From: Cyclina sinensis
Taxonomy: Eukaryota > Mollusca > Bivalvia > Venerida > Veneridae
NCBI GenBank assembly: GCA_012932295.1
Contig: JAAONU010000016.1
Coordinates: 32,086,893 to 32,150,892, forward strand
Length of the DNA stretch: 64,000 nt
Direction: 5' to 3'
Shown piece after piece: positions 1 through 10,595 of this stretch (position 1 is the stretch's first letter; each line of letters starts with the position of its first letter). The notes below the pieces were generated by a model. It did not search any database, was not told the DNA's origin, and saw nothing but the letters and a program-made list of their open reading frames with translations. The position numbers and the translations under genes are program-made.

Positions 1-320
1 CCTAGAGTTTAGGTATGTGGTGTGTAACATTGTCTTAAGTAGACCTCTACCAGTTTTGTTCAAACATGACCCAGGGATCAAATATTGGCCCCACCCTGTG
101 GGTCACTTGATTTTACATTTACTGATACAGGAAAAATTCTGAAAAGACTCAAAACTCAACAATAAATGCACAAACTTAGTTATGGTGTCAGCTGAACTTT
201 TGACTTTGTTTCACTTTAAAAATCTAGGCCTAGTTTAAAGATATTTGATGTGTAACATGGCATTGAAGACCTCTACCAAATTTGTTCAAATGTTGGCACA
301 TATAGAAAGAAAGAGTCTTC
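1..320 (-). repeat. Decayed copies of the 165-bp core (family A)
   Basis: Two degenerate copies of the GACCTCTACCAAGTTTGTTC core lie near 41 and 264. The same core is clean at 985-1560, and at 53200-54950 it is on the other strand. No head or tail is visible, so this is an old fragment cut by the window start. Nothing recognisable lies between 320 and 690. Confidence 0.75.
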
Positions 321-696
321 TTCAAGTTTGATCATTCTGACTTATACTTTGATGTAATTATTCACCCTTTTCACTTGCCATCCATTTCCCCTTATAAGGT
401 GCCCTGGCTTTTAAGACACATCATTAATTTTTGGTCAAAATCCTGTACTTTGTGCATTGACTCTCTTAAAAGACATGGTATGATATGAAGAAGAGACTAG
501 ACATACTGTTATTGAATAATTTAAGTGTAATTTCCGGCCACAGCTGCTCTCGCATTCAGCTTGTACATTGATTCCAAATGCAAATTAGTTGGTCCCTCTT
601 AAGAATGGCCCTGGAACCATTGATATAAAGTGGATCTTCCGAAAACCGGAAACTTCTGAAAACTGAATGATTTTCTCGGACCCGAAATTTCTCCTG

Positions 697-1826
697 TTTT
701 TTGCTCAGGCTGAGCTTTTCTGATTGGTCTTTGTCCGTCATCCGTCCGTCCGTCGTCAACTTTTCATTCAAACGACATCTCTGAAACCAATGGGGCAAAT
801 TTAATCAAACTTGCCTGGGATGTTCCTTGCTTGAAGCTCTACCAAGATTGTTCAAATGGTTCTGGTCCATTGCATTTCTGGTTCACTGGAGCTAAAAATA
901 GATTTATAAGTTGGATCTTTAAAAATCTTCTTCTCCGATACCACAAGGCCTGGAGCTTTGATATTTGGTATGAAGCATCATCTAGTGGACCTCTATCAAG
1001 TTTGTTCAAATTATGTCCCTGGGGTCAAAACTGTCCCCACCCCAGGGGTCAGTTGATTTTACATAGAGTGATATAGGGAAAACTTGAAAATCTTCTTGTC
1101 AGAAACAAGAAGGTCTAGAGTTAAGATATTTGGTATGCAGCATTTTCTAGTGGACCTCTACCAAGTTTGTTCAAATCATGGCTCCTGGGTCAAAAAAATT
1201 GGCCCTGTCCCAGGGGTCACTTGTTTTACATAGAGTTACATTGGAAAAATTTTAAAAATCTCCTTGTCAGAAACCGTAAGTTATAGAGTTTAGATATTTG
1301 GTGTGTAGCATTGTCTAGTGGACCTCTACTAAGTTTGTTCAAATCATAGCCTCTGGGTAAAAAATGGCCCCGTCCCAGGGGTCACTTGTTTTACATAGAG
1401 TTATATAGGAAAAACTTTAAAAATCTTCTTGTCAGAAACCGTAAGTTATAGAGTTTAGATATTTGGTGTGTAGCATTGTCTAGTGGACCTCTACTAAGTT
1501 TGTTCAAATCATAGCCACTGGGTCAAAACAGGCCTAGCTCTGGAGGTCACTTGTTTACATAGAGTCTTTGATATTCGGTATAGAGGTTTTTTGCAAGGAC
1601 CTCTACCAATGGGTAGGGTATGAGGTCACTGGGTCAAAGTCACCATAGCTTATAATAGATATTTCTACTTTCTGTCATAGAGCCTTTATTTATTGACTGA
1701 TATTTTACAGATTTGGTATGTAGGCACTTACGTATTTTCAATTAAGAAATGAAATACTGCTTAACAGCAAACCTACAGCCAAAGTACTCAGGTGAGCGAT
1801 CCAGGGCCATCATGGCCCTCTTGTCT
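697..1826 (-). mobile_element. Family A element, complete-looking, minus strand
   Basis: Read on the minus strand, the element starts at 1826 with ACAAGAGGGCCATGATGGCC (the inverted repeat GGGCCATGATGGCCC), followed by CTGGATCGCTCACCTGAG. It then has about four copies of a 165-168-bp core; the word AGAAAC recurs at 1101, 1269 and 1434. Next come a GACGGACGGACGGATGACGG microsatellite (about 735-760) and the tail GCTCAGCCTGAGC near 702-714. Architecture matches non-autonomous pearl/HINE-type bivalve elements; that assignment is by memory. No coding capacity. Frames inside it are by-products of the core. Confidence 0.8.
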
Positions 1827-2245
1827 ATGTAAATCATACTTCTGAATTCCAGACAATTTTTCCATAAAATTTAGTTTATATCAGTGCAATTTTACTTTCA
1901 ACTACTGGAAAAATAAAAAAGTGCAAAAGACAGACCTAAGATTGCAAACTCTATGGCAAAAATTTCACGTCTGTATCTACAGTTTACCAATTAGCAGTGA
2001 TATTTTATTTTGATATGTGTTAGAATAACAAGTTGTCAAGTAATGAATGAAATGCAGCTGAATATATTGATAATTAGATAGCGGTAAAAAATTAAAGCGG
2101 TGATTAGTGGATTAATAACAGGTGTTTGCTACAAGCAACTTGAAGGATTAAATTGTAATTGGGGTGTCTTAAAAAGTGTAATTAATTAGCTAACATCAGC
2201 CAATGTGTTGGTTATTGTAATTGGTGATTTTTTTTTTCAAACTTT
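1827..2245. other. AT-rich spacer, no gene seen
   Basis: Simple AT-rich sequence with no coding signal, repeat unit or RNA gene that I can recognise. Confidence 0.6.
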
Positions 2246-2257
2246 TAAAATTTCTTC

Positions 2258-2460
2258 TTTAAAATTGGATCTATTTAAGGTGAAGGTCATTCAGGGGTCA
2301 AGGTCAAACAAATATAGGTCAGTAGGAAGGCCTTGTCCAAAGGGGTATTGTGTCCAAGTATGAAGTAAATCCACTCAGTAATAAGGAAGTTATGGCCAGT
2401 GTTAAAGTTTTCATGATGGACCGACGGACAAAGCGATCCCTATTGCTATACGATCCAAAA
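2258..2460 (+). repeat. Fragment of the GGTCAAGGTC / TTGTCCAAGTATGAAG repeat (family C)
   Basis: One copy of a core containing AAGGTCATTCAGGGGTCAAG and GTGTCCAAGTATGAAGT, followed by the GATGGACCGACGGACAAAGCG tail microsatellite. Related copies occur at 24775-25140 and 33550-33990. Confidence 0.75.
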
Positions 2461-2576
2461 AGATGACAAATTGATTTGTCACTCAAATTCCAAGGTCAAA
2501 GATTTATGTATAGTTTTACCGCCCCATTCCAGTGATTTGTATGATTCCGAATTGTTATATCTGGTCCATCCACATT

Positions 2577-3917
2577 TTTAACCAGGCTTTCAATGAAAAC
2601 TGGTTATTGTAATGCTGAAGTCGGCGGGCAGGCGTCAACTTTTGGTTTCCTCTCAATAACTTAAGTTTGCTTTGGCCTATTGATGCCAAACTTGGTATAT
2701 GGGTAGCTTATATCAAGAGGCAGCTTAGGATTGCTACCAAGATGTCTGTGATCAAGGTCAAGGTCACTGTTGCTAAAAATAGAAATTCAGTTTCCGCTAA
2801 ATAATTTGAGATTGCTTTGGCCTATTGACACAAAGCTTGGTGTATGGGTAGCTTATATCAAGAGGCGTCTTCGGATTGCTACCCAGTTGGCTGTGGTCAA
2901 GGTCAAGGTCACTGTTGCTAAAAATAGAAATTCAGTTTCCGCACTAATACTTGAGTTTGCTTTTGCCTATTGACACAACGCTTGGTGTATGTGTAGCTTA
3001 TATCAAGAAGCAGCTTGGGATTGCTACCCAGGTGTCTGTGATCAAGGTCAAGGTCACTGTTGCTAAAAATAGAAATTCAGTTTCCGCACAATTTCTTTAG
3101 TTTGCTTTGGCCTATTGACACAAAGCTTGGTGTATGGGTAGTTTATATCAAGAGGCAGCTTGGGATCGCTACCCAGGTGTCTTTGATCAAGGTCAAGGTC
3201 ACTGTTGCTAAAAATAGAAATTCAGTTTTCGCTGAATTACTTGAGTTTGCTTTGGCCTATTGACGCCAAACTTGGTGTATGGGTAGCTTATATCAAGACG
3301 CAGCTTGGGATTGCTACCCAGATGTCTGTGATCAAGGTCAAGGTCACTGTTGCTAAAAATAGAAATTCAGTTTCCGCTCAATTACTTGAGTTTGCTTTGG
3401 CCTATTGACACAAAGCTTGGTGTATGGGTAGCTTATATCAAGAGGCAGCTTGGGATTGCTATCCAGGTGTCTGTGATCAAGGTCAAGGTCACTGTTGCTA
3501 AAAATAGAAATTCATTTTTCGCTTAATTACTTGAGTTTGCTTTGGCCTATTGACGCCAAACTTGGTGTATGGGTAGCTTATATCAAGAGGCAGCTTGGGA
3601 TTGCTACTTAGATATCTGGGAACAAGGTCAGGGTCACTTGCTTACAATAGAATTTTCAGCTTCTACTCAATAACTTCAGCACACTTTGACCTATTGATAC
3701 TCAACTTGGCATGTGTGTAGCTTACATGAAAATACAGCCTGGCATTGCAACTCAGCTATCTGAATTATTTTTATTTTGAACTATTGAAACCAACTTTCTG
3801 TATTGGGATCAAAATAAGAGCATCATTTTTATTTCACTGCCATATTTCTTCCTAATTCCTGTCACATCAATACATGGTCGTTGAAAACCTGGTTTTCGTT
3901 GCATTGCAGCGCTTCTT
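2577..3917 (+). mobile_element. 145-bp tandem-core element with imperfect inverted ends
   Basis: Six well-kept copies of a 145-bp unit (the word ATCAAGGTCAAGGTCACTG at 2752, 2897, 3042, 3187, 3332 and 3477) with decayed copies on both sides. The left end has AACCAGGCTTTCAATGAAAA and the right end TTGAAAACCTGGTT, an imperfect terminal inverted repeat (13 of 14 bases match over the best part). The element begins just after sequence matching the 2.3-kb array (GTTATATCTGGTCC) and ends where array unit 1 begins, so it sits inside or replaced part of an additional array copy. The 67-residue frames that recur at this period are repeat by-products. Confidence 0.75.
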
Positions 3918-4062
3918 GTACTTTTTTAAGAGTTTTCAGTTGCTACTTTTCCAGACCATTATTCCACCCTTGAAGACAGTTTTGACACTTATGTATGAAC
4001 AGATTTTCTATTCTAAAGTAGGGACGCAGTGCAGAAAATAATTTTTTGTCTCGTATTTTCAG

Positions 4063-4126
4063 GAGCCAGTATTGTAAGGCTGAACCTTGACCTTTGAGCA
4101 TAAGTGAAATGGTGTAGTTTGAAAAG
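4063..4126 (+). pseudogene. Exon-like module e, unit 1
   Basis: A TCGTATTTTCAG acceptor is followed by sequence that would read GASIVR-N after the phase-1 donor of module d2 of the preceding copy, then an early TGA. The stretch ends with GAAAAG/GTTTG. In phase with d2, so it may have been the next exon. The premature stop is shared by the related copies near 6375, 8723 and 11890. Confidence 0.35.
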
Positions 4127-4446
4127 GTTTGTGGAATGGGTATTTATGTTGACTAAAACAAGGTATGTAGAATTACACTGTTTCCTGTTTTCATGTGTGA
4201 AAGTATAAATTGTTCATGATAACTTTTCTGTTAAATAAATCTGTAATCAGTTCTGTTTGTAATATCCTACTTCAGAAGTTGTCTACTAATCAGCTGTGGT
4301 TGCACTGCTGCATTTGGATGACTTCTTTCTGTATTTTGGCTCTATTATTTATGTAAGTAAGTAACTTATTTGTCCTTTTCAAATGGTAAGGCCTATCACC
4401 TCACTTGTTGCACTTCTGTTCTTCTAACATTCTTGCATGCACTAAG

Positions 4447-4583
4447 GCTTTGCCAGATGAAAATGTTCGTCAGATACTTACAGGTACATTTTGTAAATTC
4501 TCATTTTCTCAGTTAAATCTAGGATTCAATCAGTCAGACAAAGCAGAGATCAGTTCAAACACAATGGTTTTTAGATTAACTTT
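4447..4583 (+). pseudogene. Exon-like module a, unit 1
   Basis: Encodes ALPDENV, then, after a 29-bp non-matching piece that looks like a minimal intron (GTACATT...TTTCTCAG), LNLGFNQSDKAEISSNTMVF. The first half has lost two bases relative to the other units (GTTCGTC against GTTCCAGTC), shifting the frame. Family unknown. The unit 4 copy gives the least disrupted reading of the second half (LNVGLREPDKGEISANTIVF). Confidence 0.4.
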
Positions 4584-5010
4584 TTTAGTAGGTCATTGTT
4601 AATTTCTTTTTGCCAGTCAGGTAATTCTTGATGATTTTGCATTTTTATCAAGTTAATTGCATGTAATTTTTTTTTGTTTCTATTTTTGTTTGAGCCAACC
4701 TTCGCAATTTAGAGGATAGAGGAAGAAATGTAGCAGGAGTGTGATAATGGGAAACAGAATCAAAATCTATAAAACAAGGTTGATGGTATGTTTGATTTTT
4801 TACAATGTGATTTTTAGTTTTCCAAAAGTAATCCTGAGCATTTTAAAGGTTAAGATTAGAAGAAAAATGGTAAATATGCAACTGGGGATACAGAAATAAA
4901 ACCAATGAAATAAGGTTTATGAAATAATAGTGTAAGTAAGATGAGACAAGGTTATGTATTTATCTTTTATTAGAAAGTATATCAGTTAAAATATTAACTG
5001 TAAATTGTTT

Positions 5011-5224
5011 TACATGTCATCTATCAAGAACAAGACTGAATTTGACACTATTGAAGATTTCTGTACTGATGTCATCGCAAGCTGTGCCATATGTTGAATG
5101 ACTTGATATGGATGACTGGATTGATGGACGTGAGCTGATGTGGGTGAGAGGAGTGACATGAAAAATGTACCAACAGGATCTGATGGAAGCTTAAACCACT
5201 GGAGCTCAAGCACCATTTTTCAAG
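5011..5224 (+). pseudogene. Exon-like module b, unit 1
   Basis: Reads KNKTEFDTIED near the start and VPTGSDGSLNHWSSSTIFQ at the end, in different frames, and stops at a good donor (CAAG/GTATGT at 5225). A stop codon between the halves and a short deletion (TTGATATGGATG against TTGATGTCTGGTTATGG elsewhere) make the exon unreadable as one frame. Confidence 0.45.
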
Positions 5225-5484
5225 GTATGTCCATGTAGGAGAGGCAGAGAAGTGATGCTCTTTTTATGGGAGTTGTGCTCATACATATATAATGTCTCTT
5301 AGTATACATTTGTGACAGTATCCATTTGCTGTTCTTTGTAAATTGAGACAAAAATAGAAATCATCAACTTGGTTGACAGCAAGTCTTAACCACTAAATGA
5401 TGACATTGATTCTGTGTTATGTCTGAAACTTTCGACCAATGTTTAATCTTTTGAAATGCAACACTTTATTCCTGGTTTTTATTC

Positions 5485-5721
5485 ATGTATGTGAAGCCAT
5501 TTTTGAAACTCTACTTTGAAGAGCACCCTGATGGAAGAAGACCCTGTGTGAAGAAGATCAGTGCCGAGTTCTGCAACATTGGTTCATTAGAAAATGTAAT
5601 TGGTATGCCTAACCAGATGTTACATTCAAGTTTCTGGTATTTAAAGCAGTTCATTACCTATGAAGGTAATGACTTGTCATATGTAAATGAGCTGAAATTT
5701 GCTGTTCCCATAAGAAGTTAG
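5485..5721 (+). pseudogene. Exon-like module c, unit 1
   Basis: Longest clean frame of the unit (78 codons). It contains KISAEFCNIGSLENVIGMPN, SSFWYLKQFITYEG and SYVNELKFAVPIR. The frame ends at TAG directly after CCCATAAGAAG. If the exon originally ended at that AAG it would join module d in phase to give IRRPPSVTEVG, so a donor G seems to have been lost; the same loss is present in units 2 and 3. A second possible donor is GAAG/GTAATG at about 5664-5670. No family recognised. No signal peptide or membrane helix is evident. Confidence 0.5.
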
Positions 5722-5835
5722 ATGACTTTCTCTTTTTATGTGGTTTGTTTTCTAAATCTGGATTGTTTAATGCTGAATAAATTAGCATTAAGAGGTGCTT
5801 CATTTAAAATTGTTGATACATAATAAAACTTCCAG

Positions 5836-6055
5836 GCCTCCATCAGTAACAGAAGTTGGTTTAAATGGACTTGGACATAACAGGCAGGTTCAGATATACA
5901 AAACAACCAGTAAGTTAGCATTTACCTTTTCTTTTCAGGGTTTGGCCTTATTCTGGTTGATGTGCTTTGCAATATGCTCTGGTCTGATGAAAGCAAAACT
6001 TCATCACCATGGCAGAATGGGCTAGATGAGGATGGAAGAGTTGGTTCTTTTGCAG
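5836..6055 (+). pseudogene. Exon-like modules d and d2, unit 1
   Basis: Module d (5836-5909) follows acceptor AAACTTCCAG and reads PPSVTEVGLNGLGHNRQVQI. It ends at ACCA/GTAAGT. Module d2 (5939-6055) follows CTTTTCTTTTCAG and reads FGLILVDVLCNMLWSDESK, then SSPWQNGLDEDGRVGSF, ending GCAG/GTAAGT. The phases fit (A plus GG gives Arg). The gap between them is only 29 bp, below the usual minimum for animal spliceosomal introns, yet it has both consensus ends. A continuous frame through the gap also exists but loses the d2 reading. Confidence 0.5.
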
Positions 6056-6772
6056 GTAAGTTTATTTTTCACTTTATTGTTATAATCTCCTAAATCTGGA
6101 ATCAGGAAATTTTGACAGCTTAAATTGTTATATCTAGTCCACCCTTAAGTCATCCTTCTTTAGACTAACCATTACTCAAAGGGGTCTAGTGCATTGAAAC
6201 GATAACATTCCTTTTACTATTTTAAGACATTTCAGTTGATACTGTTTAGACCATGATTCCACCCTTGAAGACAGTTTTGACATTTATGGATAGATTTTAT
6301 ATTCTAAAGTAGGGATGCACTGTGCAGAAAAGCAATAATTTTCTTAATTTCACATGTCTCCATATTTTCAGAAGCCAGTATTGTCAGGATAAACCTTGAC
6401 CTTTGAGCATCACTGAAATGGTGCAGTTTGAAAAGGTTTGTGGAATGGGTATATCTTGACTAAAACAAGGTATGTAGAATTACACTGTTTCCTCTTTTCA
6501 TGTGTGATAGTATAAATTGTTCATGATTACTTTTCTGTTAAATGAATTTCTATTCAGTTCAGTTTGTAATATCCTACTTCAGAAATTGTCTACTAATCAG
6601 CTGTGGTTGTACTGTCTCATTTAAATGACTTCTTGCTTTATTTCGGTTTTGTTTTTGTTAGTAAGTACATGATTTGTCACTTTCAAATGGTAAAGACTAT
6701 ATATCACCTCACTTGTTTTCACTTGTTGCACAGTTCTTCTCCTAACATTCTTGCATGCACTGTCTTTGCCAG

Positions 6773-6903
6773 ATGAAAATGTTCCAGTCAGATACTTACA
6801 GCTGAATTTGGTAAATTCTCAATTTCTCAGTTAAATGTAGGATTCAGGAAGTCAGACAAAGCAGAGATCAGTGCAAACACAATGGTTTTTAAGTTAGCTT
6901 TTT
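6773..6903 (+). pseudogene. Exon-like module a, unit 2
   Basis: Reads PDENV, and after the gap LNVGF and DKAEISANTMVF. Here the 29-bp gap begins CTGAATTTGGTAAATT instead of GTACATTTTG, so the putative donor is different. The Ala codon at the start is also changed. Confidence 0.35.
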
Positions 6904-7326
6904 TAGTAGGTCATTGTTAATTTCTTTTTGCCAGTCAGGTAATTCTTGATGATTTTGTATCTTTATCAAGTTAATTGCATGTAATTTTTTCTGTTTCTAT
7001 TTTTGTTTGAGCCAACCTTAGCAATTTAGAGGATAGAGGAAGAAATGTAGCAGAAGTGTGATAATGGGAAACAGAATGAAAATCTATAAAACAAGGTTGG
7101 TGGTATGTTTGATTTTTTACAATGTGATTTTTGATTTTCCAAAAGTAATCCGGAGCATTTTAAAGGTTAAGATTAGAAGAAAAATGGTAAATATGCAACT
7201 GGGGATACAGAAATAAAACCAATGAAATAAGGTTTATGAAATAATAGTGTAAGTAAGATGAGACAAGGTTATGTATTTATCTTTTATTAGAAAGTATCAG
7301 TTAAAATATTAACTGTAAATTGTTTT

Positions 7327-7589
7327 ACATGTCACCTATCAAGAACAAGACTGAATTTGACACTATTGAAGATTTCTGTACTGATGTCATTGATAGCTGT
7401 GCCATGTTGAATGACTTGATGTCTGGTTATGGATGACTTGATTGATGGAAATGACTTGATGTCTGGTTATGGATGACTGGATTGATGGACGTGAGCTGAT
7501 GTGGGTGAGTGGAGTAACATGAAGAATGTACCAACAGGATCTGATGGAAGCTTAATCTACTGTATGGAGTTCAGGCACCATTTTTCAAG
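7327..7589 (+). pseudogene. Exon-like module b, unit 2
   Basis: As module b of unit 1, but with an extra internal duplication (GACTTGATGTCTGGTTATGG occurs twice, near 7411 and 7463). Ends CAAG/GTATGT at 7590. Not readable as one frame. Confidence 0.4.
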
Positions 7590-7852
7590 GTATGTCCATG
7601 TAGTAGAGGCAGAGAAGTGATGCTCTTTTTATGGGAGTTGTGCTCATACATATATAATAAGGTCTCTTAGTATACATTTGTGACAGTATCCATTTGCTGT
7701 TCTTTGTAAATTGAGACAAAAATAAAAATCATCAACTTGGTTGACAGCAAGTCTTAACCACTAAATGATGACATTGATTCTGTGTTATGTCTGAAACTTT
7801 TGACCGATGTTTAATCTTTTGAAATGCAACACTTTATTGTTGGGTTTTATTC

Positions 7853-8089
7853 ATGTATGTGAAGCCATTTTTGATACTGTACTTTGAACAGCAACCTGGT
7901 GGAAGAAGACCCAGTGTGAAGAAGATTAGTGTCAAGTTCTGCAACATTGGTTCATTAGAAAATGTAATTGGTATGCCTAACCAGATGTTACATTCAAGTT
8001 TCTGGTATTTAAAGCAGTTCATTACCTATGAAGGTAATGACTTGTCATATGTAAATGAGCTGAAATTTGCTGTTCCCATAAGAAGTTAG
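7853..8089 (+). pseudogene. Exon-like module c, unit 2
   Basis: Open for 78 codons like unit 1. The first 28 codons differ from unit 1 mostly by amino-acid replacements (EEHPDGRRPC against EQQPGGRRPS). From about 7939 onward it is identical to unit 1. The same missing donor G follows AAGAAG. Confidence 0.5.
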
Positions 8090-8203
8090 ATGACTTTCTC
8101 TTTTTATGTGGTTTGTTTTCTAAATCTGGATTGTTTAATGCTGAATAAATTAGCATTAAGAGGTGCTTCATTTAAAATTGTTGATACATAATAAAACTTC
8201 CAG

Positions 8204-8423
8204 GCCTCCATCAGTAACAGAAGTTGGTTTAAATGGACTTGGACATAACAGGCAGGTTCAGATATACAAAACAACCAGTAAGTTAGCATTTACCTTTTCT
8301 TTTCAGGGTTTGGCCTTATTCTGGTTGATGTGCTTTGCAATATGCTCTGGTCTGATGAAAGCAAAACTTCATCACCATGGCAGAATGGGCTAGATGAGGA
8401 TGGAAGAGTTGGTTCTTTTGCAG
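8204..8423 (+). pseudogene. Exon-like modules d and d2, unit 2
   Basis: Base-for-base identical to 5836-6055, including the 29-bp gap (8278-8306) and both donors. See unit 1 for the reading. Confidence 0.5.
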
Positions 8424-9099
8424 GTAAGTTTATTTTTCACTTTATTGTTATAATCTCCTCAATCTGGAATCAGGAAATTTTGACAGCTTAAATTGTTATA
8501 TCTAGTCCACCCTTAAGTCATCCTTCTTTAGACTAACCATTACTCAAAGGGGTCTAGTGCATTGAAACGATAACATTCCTTTTACTATTTTAAGACATTT
8601 CAGTTGATACTGTTTAGACCATGATTCCACCCTTGAAGACAGTTTTGACATTTATGGATAGATTTTATATTCTAAAGTAGGGATGCAGTGCAGAAAATAA
8701 TTTTTTGTCTCGTATTTTCAGGAGCCAGTATTGTAAGGGTGACCCTTGACCTTTGAGCATAAGTGAAATTGTGCAGTTTGAAAAGGTTTGGGGAATGGGT
8801 ATTTATGTTGACTAAAACAAGGTATGTAGAATTACACTGTTTCCTCTTTTCATGTGTGATAGTATAAATTGTTCATGATTACTTTTCTGTTAAATAAATC
8901 TGTAATCTGTTCTGTTTGTGATATCCTACTTCAGAAGTTGTCTACTAATCAGCTGTGGTTGCACTGTTGCATTTGGATGACTTCTTACTGTATTTTGGCT
9001 CTTTTGTTTATATAAGCAAGTAACTTTGCCCTTTTCAAATGGCTTACTTGTTTTCACTTGTTGCACTGTTCTTCTCCTAACATTCTTGCATGCACTAAG

Positions 9100-9237
9100 G
9101 CTTTGCCAGATGAAAATGTTCCAGTCAGATAATTACAGCTGAATTTTGTAAATTCTCATTTTCTCAGTTAAATTTAGGATTCAAGGAGTCAGACAAAGCA
9201 GAGATCAGTGCAAACACATTGGTTTTTAGATTAACTT
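9100..9237 (+). pseudogene. Exon-like module a, unit 3
   Basis: Reads ALPDENVPVR, then a TAC-to-AAT change next to the expected YLQ. After the gap come LNLGFKESDKAEISANT-like codons. Confidence 0.35.
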
Positions 9238-9670
9238 TTTAGTAGGTCATTGTTAATTTCTTTTTGCCAGTCAGGTAATTCTTGATGATTTTGTATCTTT
9301 ATCAAGTTAATTGCATGTAATTTTTTCTGTTTCTATTTTTGTTTGAGCCAACCATAGCAATTTAGAGGTTAGAGGAAGAAATGTAGCAGAAGTGTGATAA
9401 TGGGAAACAGAATCAAAACCTATAAAACAAGGTTGGTGGTATGTTTGATTTTTTATGATGTGATTTTTAATTTTCCAAAAGTAATCCTGAGCATTTTAAA
9501 GGTTAAGATTAGAAGAAAAATGGTAAATATGCAACTGGGGATACAGAAATAAAACCAATGAAATAAGGTTTATGAAATACTAGTGTAAGTAAAATGAGAC
9601 AAGGTTATGTATTTATCTTTTATTAGAAAGTATCAGTTAAAATATTAACCATTGTTAACTGTAAATTGTT

Positions 9671-9891
9671 TTACATGTCACCTATCAAGAACAAGACTGA
9701 ATTTGACACTATTGAAGATTCCTTTACTGATGTCATTGATAGCTGTGACATGTTGAATGACTTGATGTCTGGTTATGGATGACTGGATTGATGGACGTGA
9801 GCTGATGTGGGTGAGAGGAGTGACATGAAGAATTTACCAGCAGGATCTGATGGAAGCTTAAACCACACGAGCTCAAGCACCATTTTTCAAG
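9671..9891 (+). pseudogene. Exon-like module b, unit 3
   Basis: Reads KNKTEFDTIEDSFTDVIDSC, then shifts frame. Ends CAAG/GTATGT (donor at 9892). A Trp-to-Arg-type change (CCACTGGAG to CCACACGAG) occurs in the last part. Confidence 0.4.
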
Positions 9892-10154
9892 GTATGTCCA
9901 TGTAGGAGAGGCAGAGAAGTGATGCTCTTTTTATGGGAGTTGTGCTCATACATATATAATAAGGTCTCTTAGTATACATTTGTGACAGTATCCATTTGCT
10001 GTTCTTTGTAAATTGAGACAAAAATAGAAATCATCAACTTGGTTGACAGCAAGTCTTAACCACTAAATGATGACATTGATTCTGTATTATGTCTGAAACT
10101 TTCGACCGATGTTTAATCTTTTTAAATGCAACACTTTATTTCTGGTTTTTATTC

Positions 10155-10386
10155 ATGTATGTGAAGCCATTTTTGATACTTTGAACAGCAACCTGGTGGA
10201 AGAAGACTCAGTGTGAAGAAGATCAGTGCCGAGTTCTGCAACATTGGTTCATTAGAACACATAATTGGTATGCCTAACCAGATGTTACATTCAAGTTTCT
10301 GGTATTTAAAGCAGTTGATTACCTATGAAGGTTATGATTTGTCATATTTAAATGAGCTGAAATTTGCTGTTCCCATAAGAAGTTAG
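10155..10386 (+). pseudogene. Exon-like module c, unit 3 (frameshifted)
   Basis: A 5-bp deletion (TTGATACTTTGAACAG against TTGATACTGTACTTTGAACAG) brings an early TGA, so this copy is disabled. The rest still matches SLE-IIGMPNQM and SSFWYLKQ. Confidence 0.5.
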
Positions 10387-10500
10387 ATGACTTTCTCTTT
10401 TTATGTGGTTTGTTTTCTAAATCTGGATTGTTTAATGCTGAATAAATTAGCATTAAGAGGTGCTTCATTTAAAATTGTTGATACATAATAAAACTTCCTG

Positions 10501-10574
10501 GCCTCCATCAGTAACAGAAGTTGGTTTAAATGGACTTGGACATAACAGGCAGGTTCAGATATACAAAACAACCA
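10501..10574 (+). pseudogene. Exon-like module d, unit 3, acceptor lost
   Basis: The PPSVTEVG module is intact, but the acceptor reads TTCCTG instead of TTCCAG. The downstream donor ACCA/GTAAGT is kept. The partner module d2 lies 891 bp further on because of an insertion. Confidence 0.5.
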
Positions 10575-10595
10575 GTAAGTTAGCATTTACCTTTT

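Noticed and set aside
2770..3408. Three related 67-residue frames in series
   Set aside because: They recur with the 145-bp core, which is not a multiple of three, so the frame changes from copy to copy. Repeat by-product.
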